Notes: generated by a model not told the origin, from the sequence alone. A stretch of 64,000 nt of DNA from Chryseosolibacter sp964532595 (GCA_964532595.1 CAZHIQ010000004.1:62001-126000); one strand, 5' to 3'; numbered from the stretch's first letter, positions 15,847 through 25,097 are shown. Numbers and translations are program-made.

Positions 15847-18006
15847 TTAGTAGATCCCGTCGACTTTCTTCCATGCCGATCGCTGCGTTGCGATGAACTG
15901 ATCGCGGAAACGGTCGTAGACGAGATTGTCGTAAATGAGGGGCACCGTGCTTACGCCATCGTGAGTCAGGAGTCCCCATTTGCCATCGCGTTCTACGATG
16001 AAGTAGCCTTGCGGGGTCTCTTTAATACGCGAGTAGCGCGGATGGGCGATGATTTGTCCGTCAACTGTCGCAAGACCATAATGATTTCCTTGCCTCAGCA
16101 AGAGACGATTTGCTGAAGTCTGTGAAACTGCGTCGTAACGAAGAGGTAGTATGATCTTTCCGCTTTTGTCTACTGCCCCTGATAGACCGTCGCGGGTTAC
16201 TATAGCGATACCGTTGTTGAATGGCTGTACTTCTTCATAGATCGGCTGCACAGCAATTCTTTCCTGGCGGTCGATGAAACCCCATCGACCTTGTATACGG
16301 ATCGCTGCCAAACCTTCGTTGAAGGCGGCAACGGCTTCGTAGCGGTTCGCGATTCGGAGCCGTCCCTGTTCGTCGATGAAACCATACTTTCCATCCCGGC
16401 GAACGGCCCGGTATCCTTCCGACGCGCTCATTATTTCTTCGGTTCCTTCGGGTTGTTCGGAACGACCGGCGATAACGCCTTCGCGGGTAATCATCCAAAG
16501 CCCTCCTGCAGGTAGTTGTTCTACTATGGCACCGGAATGATACGACAAGGGGTTGTCCGAGAAATAGATCAATCGACCGGGAATTGCCCGGAGAAAGGTT
16601 GTGGCACCGTCGTATTCAAAGTACAACTCATCGTCAATCAACTTTAGTGGATGTGGTCCCGGAGTGACCACCCAGTTACCCTCGAAGTCGATGATGCCAA
16701 AGGCCTTCTTAAATCCGACGACTATATGGTTGTCGGCAATTTGAAGAAGGGAGTCGTGTACACAACTGAAGAGCTGGTGCCCGTCGGCGCTGAGACCACC
16801 CCAGTGGTCCCGATCCCGGGCCGGAAAAAACTTTCCGTTCCAGGGACCGATGAACTGATACAGTCGTTCCGTTAGCGGCTTTCCCTCTTCGTTAAGAAGG
16901 GTCCACTGATTTCCCTGGCCCCATGCATACCTTGCGCGATAGACGCCCTGTTCACGACTGATATGTGCAAACTGCGCAGGAATCGTGATGCGACCTTCGT
17001 CGGTAATAACGCCGGCAACGCCGTCGCGGGAAAAGAAGGCCTTGCTGTCAGTGAATTCGGTAAGACTCGAAAACGGCGTCGGGTGAAGTTCATCAAAGGC
17101 ATTGTTGACCAGATAATACTTGCCGCCATTCTGAACGGCGTAGTGGTGCGACGAAAGAGGAACCAATGAATCGGCGCTTTGCTTACTGATCAACTGGTTG
17201 GTTGCCGAGAGGATGTGATGCGTATGGGCTTCGCGCACCCAAACGGCGCCATCTTCGATGCGCACCCCTCCATAACGTGTGTCGACCACTACGTTGCCCT
17301 GACGGTCGATGATGCCGAGCCGCTGATTGCGAAAGACAATCGCATGGTTGTTGCGAAGAGGCGACAAGCTGTCAATATCGAAGGCAGTCAGCCGAATACC
17401 GTTTTCAGAAAATATCGCTGTCTTTCCTTCCGTATTTTCAACGGCGTAGCGAAGACTTCCCAGGGGGTAGATTCGGCGGTATTCTAATGGGATAATCAGG
17501 CGATTATCCAGGTCGCATAACCCATAACGGTATTCGTTGTTTGATCGGACCATTACAATGGCTCGCATGTTGGCCAGCTGCAATCCGTCATAAAGGGGCG
17601 GGATGGCTTTCTTCCCACTCGTTGTAATGACACCGAAGGCAGGCCTTAATGAAATAGATGTTTTGGCCGCGATAAGAAAAGATCCTTCGCCGGGGTTGAG
17701 ACTCACATATTCGGCCGGTACGACAATCCGATTCGATGTATGAAGAATGCCCCACAAGTTGCCTTCGCGGTAGCCAATGACTTTATCAACAACAGACAGC
17801 TCACTATCACTCCACCCCAGGGCTTCGTATTGAGCAGGAATAAGAACTTTTCCGGATTCGTCCTTTAGTCCAACCCGGCCGTTTTCCGTAAAGATTAAGA
17901 AGTCGGCTGCGCGATGATCTATCGCACGGGAATTTCCAAGTAGGGTAAGGGTTGGAACGATCATGAACGCCAACCCGAAGACCATCAATTTACGCAAGCG
18001 TTCCAT
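15847..18006 (-). CDS. Secreted WG-repeat protein
   Basis: 719 residues with an N-terminal hydrophobic segment (LMVFGLAFMIVPTLTLLG) that is probably a signal peptide or anchor. The rest consists of many WG / KWG beta-hairpin repeats: units such as GRVGLKDESGKVLIPAQYEA, NRYGLCDL-type, QGRWGFIDRQERIAV and GKWGLLTHDGVSTVPLIYD recur about every 45-55 residues from 38 to the end. WG repeats form beta-propeller-like or solenoid surfaces for protein binding; no enzyme domain is present. It probably acts in the periplasm or on the surface. A TACCTTTG element lies 9 bases before the ATG. Confidence 0.85.
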   Translation of the reverse strand: MERLRKLMVFGLAFMIVPTLTLLGNSRAIDHRAADFLIFTENGRVGLKDESGKVLIPAQYEALGWSDSELSVVDKVIGYREGNLWGILHTSNRIVVPAEYVSLNPGEGSFLIAAKTSISLRPAFGVITTSGKKAIPPLYDGLQLANMRAIVMVRSNNEYRYGLCDLDNRLIIPLEYRRIYPLGSLRYAVENTEGKTAIFSENGIRLTAFDIDSLSPLRNNHAIVFRNQRLGIIDRQGNVVVDTRYGGVRIEDGAVWVREAHTHHILSATNQLISKQSADSLVPLSSHHYAVQNGGKYYLVNNAFDELHPTPFSSLTEFTDSKAFFSRDGVAGVITDEGRITIPAQFAHISREQGVYRARYAWGQGNQWTLLNEEGKPLTERLYQFIGPWNGKFFPARDRDHWGGLSADGHQLFSCVHDSLLQIADNHIVVGFKKAFGIIDFEGNWVVTPGPHPLKLIDDELYFEYDGATTFLRAIPGRLIYFSDNPLSYHSGAIVEQLPAGGLWMITREGVIAGRSEQPEGTEEIMSASEGYRAVRRDGKYGFIDEQGRLRIANRYEAVAAFNEGLAAIRIQGRWGFIDRQERIAVQPIYEEVQPFNNGIAIVTRDGLSGAVDKSGKIILPLRYDAVSQTSANRLLLRQGNHYGLATVDGQIIAHPRYSRIKETPQGYFIVERDGKWGLLTHDGVSTVPLIYDNLVYDRFRDQFIATQRSAWKKVDGIY

Positions 18007-18015
18007 AATTCAGGA

Positions 18016-18023
18016 CAAAGGTA
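18016..18023 (-). promoter_or_regulatory. Candidate -7 element TACCTTTG for the WG-repeat gene
   Basis: Perfect TAnnTTTG on the minus strand, 9 bases before the ATG at 18006, followed by TCC. The -33 box is not recognisable. The transcript would have a leader of only a few bases. Confidence 0.5.
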
Positions 18024-18086
18024 CGCTCCCCGGGGCATTGTCGCCCTATGAAATCGTCGAAACTAGTAAGCGAGCTAGCCGCTTCA

Positions 18087-19220
18087 CTATTCCAGCTTAC
18101 GGTAGAAATAGAGTTCGTGATCCAGAACGCTTGGATGAGCGATCTCGATGATGTCGCGGAGTATGATATCGGGCCGCAGATATCCGAGTTCGAGGAATAC
18201 GTTTCCTCCGCGAGCACCTGTCAGGGCATCGTAATGATAAACCCGATCTGTCCAGTAGGGCTTGAAGCGGCTGTAACGTTGATCAGCGCCTGACAGCGCG
18301 GCTCGGGAATCATAAGGGCCGGTACCTATCCAAAAGTCGGCGTCGTGGGCTTTAGCAAAGACGGTCTCAAAACTTAATTCGAGGAAACCGTTTCCGGGCA
18401 TGTCGGACCACAGATAATAGCATGCGGCGTCGTTCAGGATTCGCGCCGCATAGTTTTCACCCGCAGGAAGAAACCAGGCATCGCCATAGACTATTCCCGT
18501 TAAAACAGTGGGTCGGTTTTCTATCGTATCCACTGCTGCTTTCACAACCTGGTATTGATGTTCAATAGCACGGAAAATTGAATCTGCCTCTGCTTCGCGG
18601 TTGAAGAACGCACCGACAAATTTTATCCACTCAGCTCTTCCCAGCGGGTGATGTTCCAGATACTCCGCGTTGATGACTACGGGGATATTCATGGATTCGA
18701 TTTTCCTGAACTGGCCGTAGTCGCTTGTCATCGTGTAACCCATTACTAGATCGGGTTTAAGCACCGCCAAACGCTCGAGGTTTAACCCTTTGTCGATTCC
18801 AAGGTTAGTAACCTTGCCCTCATCGATCCGGGCGCGCATCTTCTCTGAGCTGATGTAATCGGGAGAAGGGAACCCTACCAGTGCGTCAGTCACGCCAAGG
18901 TAGTCGAGTAGCGGGATGTGGGTTGTCGATGTACAGACAATTCTTTCAACAGGTGTGTATATCACGCGTACGTCTTGACTATGCTCCGGTGGCGTTTGTC
19001 CTCGCGGAACGAGAAGGTATGTATAGCCGGATGAGGCGCCCTGGTAGGGATAGGTTACGTCGATGCGCGTGGCATTACCCTGTTGGGAAATCTTAAAACC
19101 TTCCGCGTAGCGAACGCGATCCGACCCCGGTGTATTCACAGGCTTGTCAGTGGAAGGCTTGCATCTACCGAACATCAGGGCGACGCAGCAGAACAGTATG
19201 GAGTGGAAACGAGCAGACAT
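18087..19220 (-). CDS. btuF: BtuF-like cobalamin-binding ABC substrate-binding lipoprotein
   Basis: 377 residues from the ATG at 19220 (a TTG nine bases upstream opens the same frame). The N-terminal hydrophobic stretch ends in MFGRC, a plausible lipobox, so it is likely a lipoprotein. The core is a type III periplasmic-binding fold: VERIVCTSTTHIPLLDYLGV, then LNLERLAVLKPDLVMGYT, with a long connecting helix. This is the vitamin B12 / iron-complex class. The divergent BtuB-like gene behind a cobalamin riboswitch points to B12. No BtuC or BtuD is in the window. An iron-siderophore binding protein is the alternative. Confidence 0.83.
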   Translation of the reverse strand: MSARFHSILFCCVALMFGRCKPSTDKPVNTPGSDRVRYAEGFKISQQGNATRIDVTYPYQGASSGYTYLLVPRGQTPPEHSQDVRVIYTPVERIVCTSTTHIPLLDYLGVTDALVGFPSPDYISSEKMRARIDEGKVTNLGIDKGLNLERLAVLKPDLVMGYTMTSDYGQFRKIESMNIPVVINAEYLEHHPLGRAEWIKFVGAFFNREAEADSIFRAIEHQYQVVKAAVDTIENRPTVLTGIVYGDAWFLPAGENYAARILNDAACYYLWSDMPGNGFLELSFETVFAKAHDADFWIGTGPYDSRAALSGADQRYSRFKPYWTDRVYHYDALTGARGGNVFLELGYLRPDIILRDIIEIAHPSVLDHELYFYRKLE

Positions 19221-19239
19221 ACACTGCAAGTATAGTGGT

Positions 19240-19270
19240 TTTGCTTTTTATGATTGTTGGGTTAAGTTTG
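19240..19270 (+). promoter_or_regulatory. Bacteroidota promoter for the B12 riboswitch-btuB transcript
   Basis: TTTG at 19240-19243, exactly 19 bases, then TAAGTTTG at 19263-19270. Both boxes match the Bacteroidota housekeeping sigma consensus with the exact preferred spacing. Transcription would begin near 19275, just before the riboswitch. Confidence 0.8.
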
Positions 19271-19295
19271 CAGCAGATCAACGGTTTTTCCGTCT

Positions 19296-19462
19296 GTTAC
19301 GGGCGGAAAATGAAAAGGGAATACCGGTATGCAATTCACTTGCCAGTCCGGAGCTGTCCCCGCAACTGTAGTCCATTAAACGTTACGGCCAAATGCCACT
19401 GCGTGCGAAAGCGCGACGGGAAGGCGCCGATAACGATGGAGAGCCAGGAGACCTGCCGTTGT
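19296..19462 (+). ncRNA. Cobalamin riboswitch
   Basis: The conserved cobalamin aptamer elements occur in order: AAAAGGGAAT at 19313-19322, ACCGGT, the central CCGGAGCTGTCCCCGCAAC at about 19349-19367, AAATGCCACTGC, GGGAAGGC at about 19418-19425, and the B12 box GAGCCAGGAGACCTGCCG at 19441-19458. ACGG near 19299 can pair with CCGT near 19459 to close P1. It lies between a perfect promoter and the BtuB-like gene, so B12 excess should turn that gene off. There is no T run after the aptamer, so control is more likely at translation. TTTTCCGTC at 19286-19294 can also pair with 19302-19310 and may compete with P1. Confidence 0.93.
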
Positions 19463-19571
19463 CTGTACTAAAATGTCAGAGCTTTCGGGTGAAAGGCGAT
19501 GTAATAGCGGCGCGGCCGTTCTTATCTCTCTTCATTTCCAGAGCTCATAGTGTTCACTTAACAAAAATGCT
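19463..19571 (+). promoter_or_regulatory. Expression platform between riboswitch and btuB
   Basis: About 110 bases from the B12 box to the ATG. It contains a GC-rich segment (GCGGCGCGGCCG near 19509-19520) and no T run, so no intrinsic terminator is visible. A small open frame across it (from 19393) overlaps the aptamer and is not believed to be coding. Together with the riboswitch and its promoter this explains the only stretch longer than 300 bases without a protein gene (19221-19571). Confidence 0.5.
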
Positions 19572-21677
19572 ATGAGAAAACTTCTTTACAGTTTACTGGT
19601 CGGGCTGGTAGCCCAACAGGTATCGGGTCAGGATTCGACCCGCGTAACCACTTTGCGTGAGGTCGTAGTTTCCGCCGCGCGTACCGAACAACCGGTCATT
19701 GAGACACCTCGCAGTGTAACGGTCATTAACGCCGAGGTTATACGAAACTCCAATCACTTGTCGGTAGGAGCCCTTCTCAACGAAGAAGGCGGATTGTTTA
19801 TCACCGGAGCGCAACAAACACCCGGGACGAATCAGAACGTGTTCATGCGCGGCGCGGGTAGTAATCAGGTAGCCGTTCTCATTGATGGTGTACGCATAAC
19901 GGATCCCACGTCGCCGAATGCGGCGGTCGATCTTTCAGAGATATCGCTCACCGGTGTTGAGCGCATAGAGATCATACGAGGCGCTCACAGTACCATGTTT
20001 GGTGGAGCTGCAATCGGTGGTGTCATTAATATCATCACACGAAAAGACGCAACAGAAGGAGTGACTGGCGGAGTAGCCTGGCAAGGGGGCGCGTTTGATG
20101 GCGGCGGACTTACCTCCACCGAAGACATCAGCGTCCGTTATGGCTTCGGAAGCGGGTTTTACGCGGCGGGTTCGCTTTTTCGTCAGGATGTACGGGGGAT
20201 CGATGCGACTGTGAAGAATTCTACTTCTCCTTCCGGTGATCGCGATGACTTCACAAAGACAGATGCGACCGCCAGACTGGGCTATCACAACGAAAAATGG
20301 GATGCGCGGCTTTCTTATCGAAAGGCATATCAAAAAGCTGATATTGACGCCGGTGCTTTTCAGGATGATGATAACTATTACCTCACCTTTGATCGTGATC
20401 TTTTTCAGTACCAGGTCGCCTATCAGCTTCTTCCCGGACTCCGATTGACGGTGCTCGGATCGTACAGCGATTCGGAGCGATTCTATGAAGACGATTCCAC
20501 TCAGGTCGACGGGGTGTATGATCACACCTTTGCCACAGGTACTTATTATGGAAACCTGCAGACGCACGAGGTGCAGGTAAACCTGCGTCACAACCTTGTC
20601 TCCGCGGTGGCGGGGGGAGGATTGTACCGTGAGGATATGAATTTCGACAACTACATTGCGTACAACGACCCCGTGTTCCCTTTCGAACAGCGCAGCAACT
20701 ACGACACGATCGGAGCGAAGACAAATACCGGATACGCATTTGTGCGGGGTCAGTTTGCCGGAAGGAACTTTAACCTGTCGGCCGGTGGACGCTATACCTA
20801 TCACAGCACCGCCGGAGGGTTTTTCACATACGAGCTAAGTCCTTCATATGCGGTGGGTGACTTTTTACTCTACGGATCGCTTTCGTCCGCGTTCAATCCT
20901 CCATCGTTGTATCAGCTGTTTGATCCAACACCGGGTACGAGCGCGCCTCGGGGTAACCGTGACCTCAAGCCTGAGCGGTCCCGGTCACTCGAAGTGGGCG
21001 TCAAGAAAGCTTTTGCTTCCGGAAGTTATTTCACCGTTTCGGGCTACACGACCCGTGTAAGAGACGGCATTGAGTATGTCTATCTGTGGAATGAGGAAAA
21101 GCCCGTCGGTGAGCTTGACTATTCCGACGCGCGCGGTGATCGTTATATCAACGTAGCGCAGCAGCGAATGTCAGGTTTCGAGGTGGAAGGAATGATTCGG
21201 ATGTCGGAGCATGTGTCGTTCCGGGCGAGTACTTCGTATGTTCGTACCGCGGTACGGGCCAGACCTGACGACATTCCTGAAGACCAGACGGGGGGGCATC
21301 TTGCGCAACTATACAATATCGGCGTGTTCCTTGATAAGGCGATTGAGCAGGAACAACTTGTACGCCGACCTGATTTTACGGCTTTCTCACAGCTTCGCTA
21401 CTCGCCGTCTGACCGTTGGTCGTTTTATCTGAACTATCGTTACACCGGATCGCTCTATGATGCTGGCTACGATCCGGCGCTGGGTCCGTACGGAGCACTT
21501 CGACGATTGGACGTGAAGGGCTATCACCTTTTCGATTTGAACGCCTCGTGGGAGGCAACGTCGAATCTGACCGCGGCCGCGCGTGTGGAGAATATTATGA
21601 ACGAGGAGTATCTTGAAGTGGTTGGCTTCCGTGCCCGGGGACGGGGAGTGTACCTGTCGTTAAGGTACTCGCTGTAA
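19572..21677 (+). CDS. btuB: BtuB-like TonB-dependent receptor for cobalamin
   Basis: 701 residues. Signal peptide (about 1-19, before QDSTR), TonB box region TLREVVVSA at 27-35, plug domain with VFMRGAGSNQVAVLIDGVRITDP cut as VFMRGAGSNQVAVLIDG near 98-114 and VERIEIIRGAHSTMFG near 139-154, then a 22-strand barrel ending in VYLSLRYSL. The protein imports a ligand across the outer membrane with TonB energy. The cobalamin riboswitch in its leader and the divergent BtuF-like gene identify the ligand as B12 or a related corrinoid. Length is slightly above E. coli BtuB. Confidence 0.93.
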   Translation: MRKLLYSLLVGLVAQQVSGQDSTRVTTLREVVVSAARTEQPVIETPRSVTVINAEVIRNSNHLSVGALLNEEGGLFITGAQQTPGTNQNVFMRGAGSNQVAVLIDGVRITDPTSPNAAVDLSEISLTGVERIEIIRGAHSTMFGGAAIGGVINIITRKDATEGVTGGVAWQGGAFDGGGLTSTEDISVRYGFGSGFYAAGSLFRQDVRGIDATVKNSTSPSGDRDDFTKTDATARLGYHNEKWDARLSYRKAYQKADIDAGAFQDDDNYYLTFDRDLFQYQVAYQLLPGLRLTVLGSYSDSERFYEDDSTQVDGVYDHTFATGTYYGNLQTHEVQVNLRHNLVSAVAGGGLYREDMNFDNYIAYNDPVFPFEQRSNYDTIGAKTNTGYAFVRGQFAGRNFNLSAGGRYTYHSTAGGFFTYELSPSYAVGDFLLYGSLSSAFNPPSLYQLFDPTPGTSAPRGNRDLKPERSRSLEVGVKKAFASGSYFTVSGYTTRVRDGIEYVYLWNEEKPVGELDYSDARGDRYINVAQQRMSGFEVEGMIRMSEHVSFRASTSYVRTAVRARPDDIPEDQTGGHLAQLYNIGVFLDKAIEQEQLVRRPDFTAFSQLRYSPSDRWSFYLNYRYTGSLYDAGYDPALGPYGALRRLDVKGYHLFDLNASWEATSNLTAAARVENIMNEEYLEVVGFRARGRGVYLSLRYSL

Positions 21678-21682
21678 ATTGA

Positions 21683-22684
21683 CTATCGACTCTTGCGGAT
21701 CGCCGCGTGATATACCTCAAGCAATCGCGTTGCTGCTTGTCGTGGCGTTAGGATGTTGTTACTAACCTCGTCACGAAGGCGGGTCTGGAGCGCAGTGACT
21801 TGTTCGTAGCGGTTGGGATCTATGGAGAGGAGGAAGCGAAAATGATCAATCATCCAGGCCATGCGTTGCTGCTGGCGGTTTGCTTCAAAGAAGCCCGTTG
21901 CCGAGGTCGTCTCCCGAAACTCTTCGATAAGACGCGCGATGTTGTCGAGCCCAATATCCTGGACAGCTGAACATGTCAAAACACGAGGCTGCCATCCCGA
22001 GGTTTTCGGATGAGCGAGATGCAGAGCCTGTTTGAAGTCGGTCGCAGTTTGTTGGGCTTGTTTGGGGTCTGCATCCGCCTTGGTGACAGCAATCGCGTCG
22101 GCGAGCTCCACAATACCTTTTTTGATGCCCTGCAGTTCATCACCGGATCCGGGTTGCATCAGGAGAAGGAAGAAGTCGACCATGTTCTTGACCTGAAATT
22201 CCGACTGGCCGGTGCCGACGGTTTCTACGATTATATAGTTGAAGCCCGCGGCTTCGCACAGGAGGATGGTTTCGCGGGTATGAGCAGTGACACCCCCCAG
22301 GGTATCGCCTGCGGGTGAGGGGCGGATAAAGACGCGGGGGTGGCGAGCCAATGTTTCCATCCGGGTCTTGTCCCCGAGAATGCTTCCCCCGCTGACCGGA
22401 CTACTCGGATCGACGGTCAGAACGGCAACATCGTTATCCTGCCCTGCAATGTGCAGGCCGAATGATTCGATGAAGGTACTCTTCCCGACCCCAGGAGATC
22501 CTGTGATGCCAACGCGGACGCTCTTTCCGGTAAAAGGGATAATTGCGGTGAGCACCTGATCGGCCAGGTCCTGATCGTGAGGAAGATGACTTTCTATTAA
22601 CGTGATAGCCTTCGCGAGAATCAGACGATCACCGTTTCTTATTCCGCTTACATAGGTATCTGCATCAAGGCGCGAAGTATTCAA
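21683..22684 (-). CDS. meaB: MeaB/ArgK-type G-protein chaperone of methylmalonyl-CoA mutase
   Basis: 333 residues. The G3E P-loop GSPGVGKST is at 62-70, followed by the family signature VLTVDPSSPVSGGSILGDKTRM (near 86-107), IIVETVGTGQSE near 150-161, and AVTKADAD for base recognition. MeaB protects and reloads adenosylcobalamin-dependent methylmalonyl-CoA mutase. Its position, converging on the B12 receptor with 5 bases between stops, fits a corrinoid theme, although the mutase genes are not in the window. The start appears to be TTG at 22684; no ATG exists upstream of the conserved region. Confidence 0.95.
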   Translation of the reverse strand: MNTSRLDADTYVSGIRNGDRLILAKAITLIESHLPHDQDLADQVLTAIIPFTGKSVRVGITGSPGVGKSTFIESFGLHIAGQDNDVAVLTVDPSSPVSGGSILGDKTRMETLARHPRVFIRPSPAGDTLGGVTAHTRETILLCEAAGFNYIIVETVGTGQSEFQVKNMVDFFLLLMQPGSGDELQGIKKGIVELADAIAVTKADADPKQAQQTATDFKQALHLAHPKTSGWQPRVLTCSAVQDIGLDNIARLIEEFRETTSATGFFEANRQQQRMAWMIDHFRFLLSIDPNRYEQVTALQTRLRDEVSNNILTPRQAATRLLEVYHAAIRKSR

Positions 22685-22742
22685 TGCCGGGTCGTAATTA
22701 TGAGACGAAAGTTTCTAAATTTACTGGTTTCTTTGCCATTAT

Positions 22743-24092
22743 ATGAAATTCTGGCTAAACCGTTTACTGGCAACAGGGTTCGTTTTCTTCTTCATGTGGG
22801 CCCTGGACAAAATTACGGAGTTCAATATGTTCAACGCCTTCGACCCTATTGGTCAGGCGCTGGAAGATTTTGAACTGACGGATTATGCCATTTCCCATCT
22901 GCGCGAAGCACCCGATGTTGATGAACGCATTGTTCTTGTCAATATCGGCAACCTTTCCCGTGCGGGTATCGCTGAGCAAATTCGCATCATCAGTCAGTAC
23001 AATCCCCTGGTAATTGGTGTCGATGGTTTTTTTAATTGCGAAGGGGGGCTACGCGACAGTATTAACTGTCCGCAGCTGAACGATACTATGGGCAACCTCT
23101 TGCTCGCCAATGCGATTCAGGAGGCAGGTAATGTGGTTCTGGTGTCCAAACTCCTTCAAACAACGAAGACGTTCCGCGAAGGGTTGGTGGACGTATATGA
23201 TTCGATAGAGTATTCGGACGAGCTTTTTCAGACATTTGCCGACCATGGATTTGCTAATCTGGCAACCGATGCGCGTTATCAGGACGATGTAAAAATTTGT
23301 CGGTCATTTGTTCCGACTATGGAGGTGAATGGAAAGACGGAGCTTGCTTTCGGTGTCAAGCTGGCGATGGCTTATGATTCTGCCCGCACCGAAGAATTTC
23401 TCGCCAGAGAGAAGGAAGAGGAGGTGATCAACTTCCGGGGCAACGTCGAAGCGCATACACTTAAGCTCCGCAACGTGGCGACTGACATCAGTACGACGGA
23501 GTTTACAAACCGCTTTACGGTAATAGATGTTCAGCAGGTCTTCAATCAGGAGTTTACTCCTTCGGCGATTGAAGGCAAGATCGTGATCATGGGATACCTG
23601 GGTGATTATTTCGGGGATCCCTCCTGGAACGACAAGTTCTTTACACCGCTGAACAAAAAGGTGGCGGGAAGAGCCAACCCTGACATGTTCGGTGTGGTTA
23701 TTCACGCGAATATTGTCAGTATGATCCTCGATGGTGACTTTGTTGACGAGCTGGAAGACTGGAAGGAATACATCATCGCCTTTATTCTCTGCTTCCTGAA
23801 CGTGACCCTTTTCTTTTATATCAACGACAGGTTCCCGGTGTGGTTCGATAGTGTGTCTCTTAGCCTTCAGATTCTCGAAATTGTACTGTTAATGGGGCTT
23901 ACTATTTGGGTATTCACGGCTTGGTCATTCAAATTGGATCTGACCCTGACTATTGGAACGGTGGCCCTTTCCGGCCCGGTTTTTGAGTTTTACGACAACG
24001 TCATGATAAGTTTGGTACAAATTTGGCGCAAAAGACGACTTACCAAACGAATGCCCGAGGTATTAACATCTCAAAAGGAAGAAGTTTCGTAA
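22743..24092 (+). CDS. CHASE2-domain membrane protein without an output domain
   Basis: 449 residues. One membrane segment at the N-terminus (about 3-22), a periplasmic CHASE2-type sensor domain (about 35-340), then three membrane segments (about 345-362, 372-393, 400-420) and a basic cytoplasmic tail of about 25 residues. CHASE2 landmarks include ERIVLVNIG near the start, QYNPLVIGVDGFF, and EGKIVIMGYLGDYFGD followed by ADMFGVVIHANIVSMIL-like text (PDMFGVVIHANIVSMIL). In most proteins CHASE2 is joined to a kinase, cyclase or GGDEF; here nothing follows. Two FecR-like periplasmic proteins are encoded directly downstream, so the ligand or partner may be one of them. Confidence 0.82.
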   Translation: MKFWLNRLLATGFVFFFMWALDKITEFNMFNAFDPIGQALEDFELTDYAISHLREAPDVDERIVLVNIGNLSRAGIAEQIRIISQYNPLVIGVDGFFNCEGGLRDSINCPQLNDTMGNLLLANAIQEAGNVVLVSKLLQTTKTFREGLVDVYDSIEYSDELFQTFADHGFANLATDARYQDDVKICRSFVPTMEVNGKTELAFGVKLAMAYDSARTEEFLAREKEEEVINFRGNVEAHTLKLRNVATDISTTEFTNRFTVIDVQQVFNQEFTPSAIEGKIVIMGYLGDYFGDPSWNDKFFTPLNKKVAGRANPDMFGVVIHANIVSMILDGDFVDELEDWKEYIIAFILCFLNVTLFFYINDRFPVWFDSVSLSLQILEIVLLMGLTIWVFTAWSFKLDLTLTIGTVALSGPVFEFYDNVMISLVQIWRKRRLTKRMPEVLTSQKEEVS

Positions 24093-24120
24093 AACACCAA
24101 TACCTGTTATAATAAGAACC

Positions 24121-25020
24121 ATGAAAACTCAAAAGTTAGCATTTCTGACCGCGTTACTGGCTATGATGGCCATAGGCGCATCTGCCCAGGACTATGTTTT
24201 TAAGGTTCTGGCCAATAAGGGAACAAACGAAGTAAAGTCGGGTAACAGCTGGGAGCCTTTGAAGGTAGGCACCACGCTAAAGGCCGGAGATGAAGTACGG
24301 GTAGGCTCGAACGCCTATGTCGGATTGGTCCACAACAGTGGGAAACCGCTGGAGGTAAAGGCCGCCGCGGTTTACAAGGTTTCCGATCTTGAAAGCCAGG
24401 TGGGAACTTCCGCAAGTGTGCTGGAGAAGTACACGGACTTTATTTTGAGTAGCAACGAAGGGCAGGGAAACCGATTGACAGCTACCGGGGCGGTTCACCG
24501 CGATGTCGTACTCGAGTCGGCACAGATTAAGGTAAACCTTCCTGAGAAGGACTTTTCCGCAATATTCAGCAACACCGCTGTGGTCCGCTGGGATGGAGGA
24601 AATGTTAAAGGACCTTATGTGGTCACCGTCCGCAATATGTTTGAAGATATTCTGGTTCAGGCCGAGACAAATGACAATCGCTATGTCATCAACCTGGACG
24701 ATGAGAAGTTTGCCAACGAAGTAGCCTGGCTTGTGGAAGTCAGCGCCAAGGCGGATGCCAAAATCGTCTCTCCGACGAAACTTATTAAGCGTCTCCCCCC
24801 GGCTGAGAACAAGCGGATTGCTGCAGAGCTGAAGCAGTTGGAGGACATTACGGAGAAATCATCGGCTATGAGTCAGTACGTTCTTGCCAACTTCTTTGAG
24901 AAGAACAATCTCGTTATTGACGCGATCATGGCCTACGAGGAAGCAGTGAAGCTTGAGCCCGAAGTGCCAATGTTCCGCGAGCAGTACGATGCATTTTTGC
25001 AGCGGTATCGACTGCAATAA
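24121..25020 (+). CDS. Periplasmic FecR-like protein, paralogue A
   Basis: 299 residues with a signal peptide (cleavage after ASA, residue 22). Residues 25-90 (VLANKGTNEVKSGNSWEPLKVG, shortened here to NKGTNEVKSGNSWEPLKVG, and GDEVRVGSNAYVGLVHNSG) resemble the FecR / SH3-like beta domain that often accompanies CHASE2 proteins. A middle beta-rich domain follows, and the last 45 residues form one TPR-like helix pair (FFEKNNLVIDAIMAYEEAVKLEP). It is 28 bases after the CHASE2 gene and 77 bases before a paralogue of the same architecture. No enzyme motif is present. A terminator directly follows, so paralogue B may depend on read-through or its own promoter. Confidence 0.8.
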   Translation: MKTQKLAFLTALLAMMAIGASAQDYVFKVLANKGTNEVKSGNSWEPLKVGTTLKAGDEVRVGSNAYVGLVHNSGKPLEVKAAAVYKVSDLESQVGTSASVLEKYTDFILSSNEGQGNRLTATGAVHRDVVLESAQIKVNLPEKDFSAIFSNTAVVRWDGGNVKGPYVVTVRNMFEDILVQAETNDNRYVINLDDEKFANEVAWLVEVSAKADAKIVSPTKLIKRLPPAENKRIAAELKQLEDITEKSSAMSQYVLANFFEKNNLVIDAIMAYEEAVKLEPEVPMFREQYDAFLQRYRLQ

Positions 25021-25034
25021 GCTGTCAACCTGAG

Positions 25035-25062
25035 AAAAAGGCCGCGAAATGCGGCTTTTTTC
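25035..25062 (+). terminator. Intrinsic terminator between the FecR-like paralogues
   Basis: Stem GCCGC (25041-25045) / GCGGC (25051-25055), extended by flanking A-T pairs, followed by TTTTTTCTTTTC. It lies 15 bases after the stop of paralogue A and could limit transcription into paralogue B. Confidence 0.75.
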
Positions 25063-25097
25063 TTTTCTTTATATCACATTAGTCTAAGACACTCCAT

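Noticed and set aside
19393..19575. 60-codon frame across the riboswitch ending at the btuB start (ATGA-like overlap)
   Set aside because: It runs through the structured aptamer and B12 box, whose conservation is explained by RNA structure; the protein has no recognisable features.
20383..20804. Long minus-strand frames inside the btuB gene (19935-20804 and others)
   Set aside because: Antisense shadows of a well-supported receptor gene; they have no start context or family similarity.
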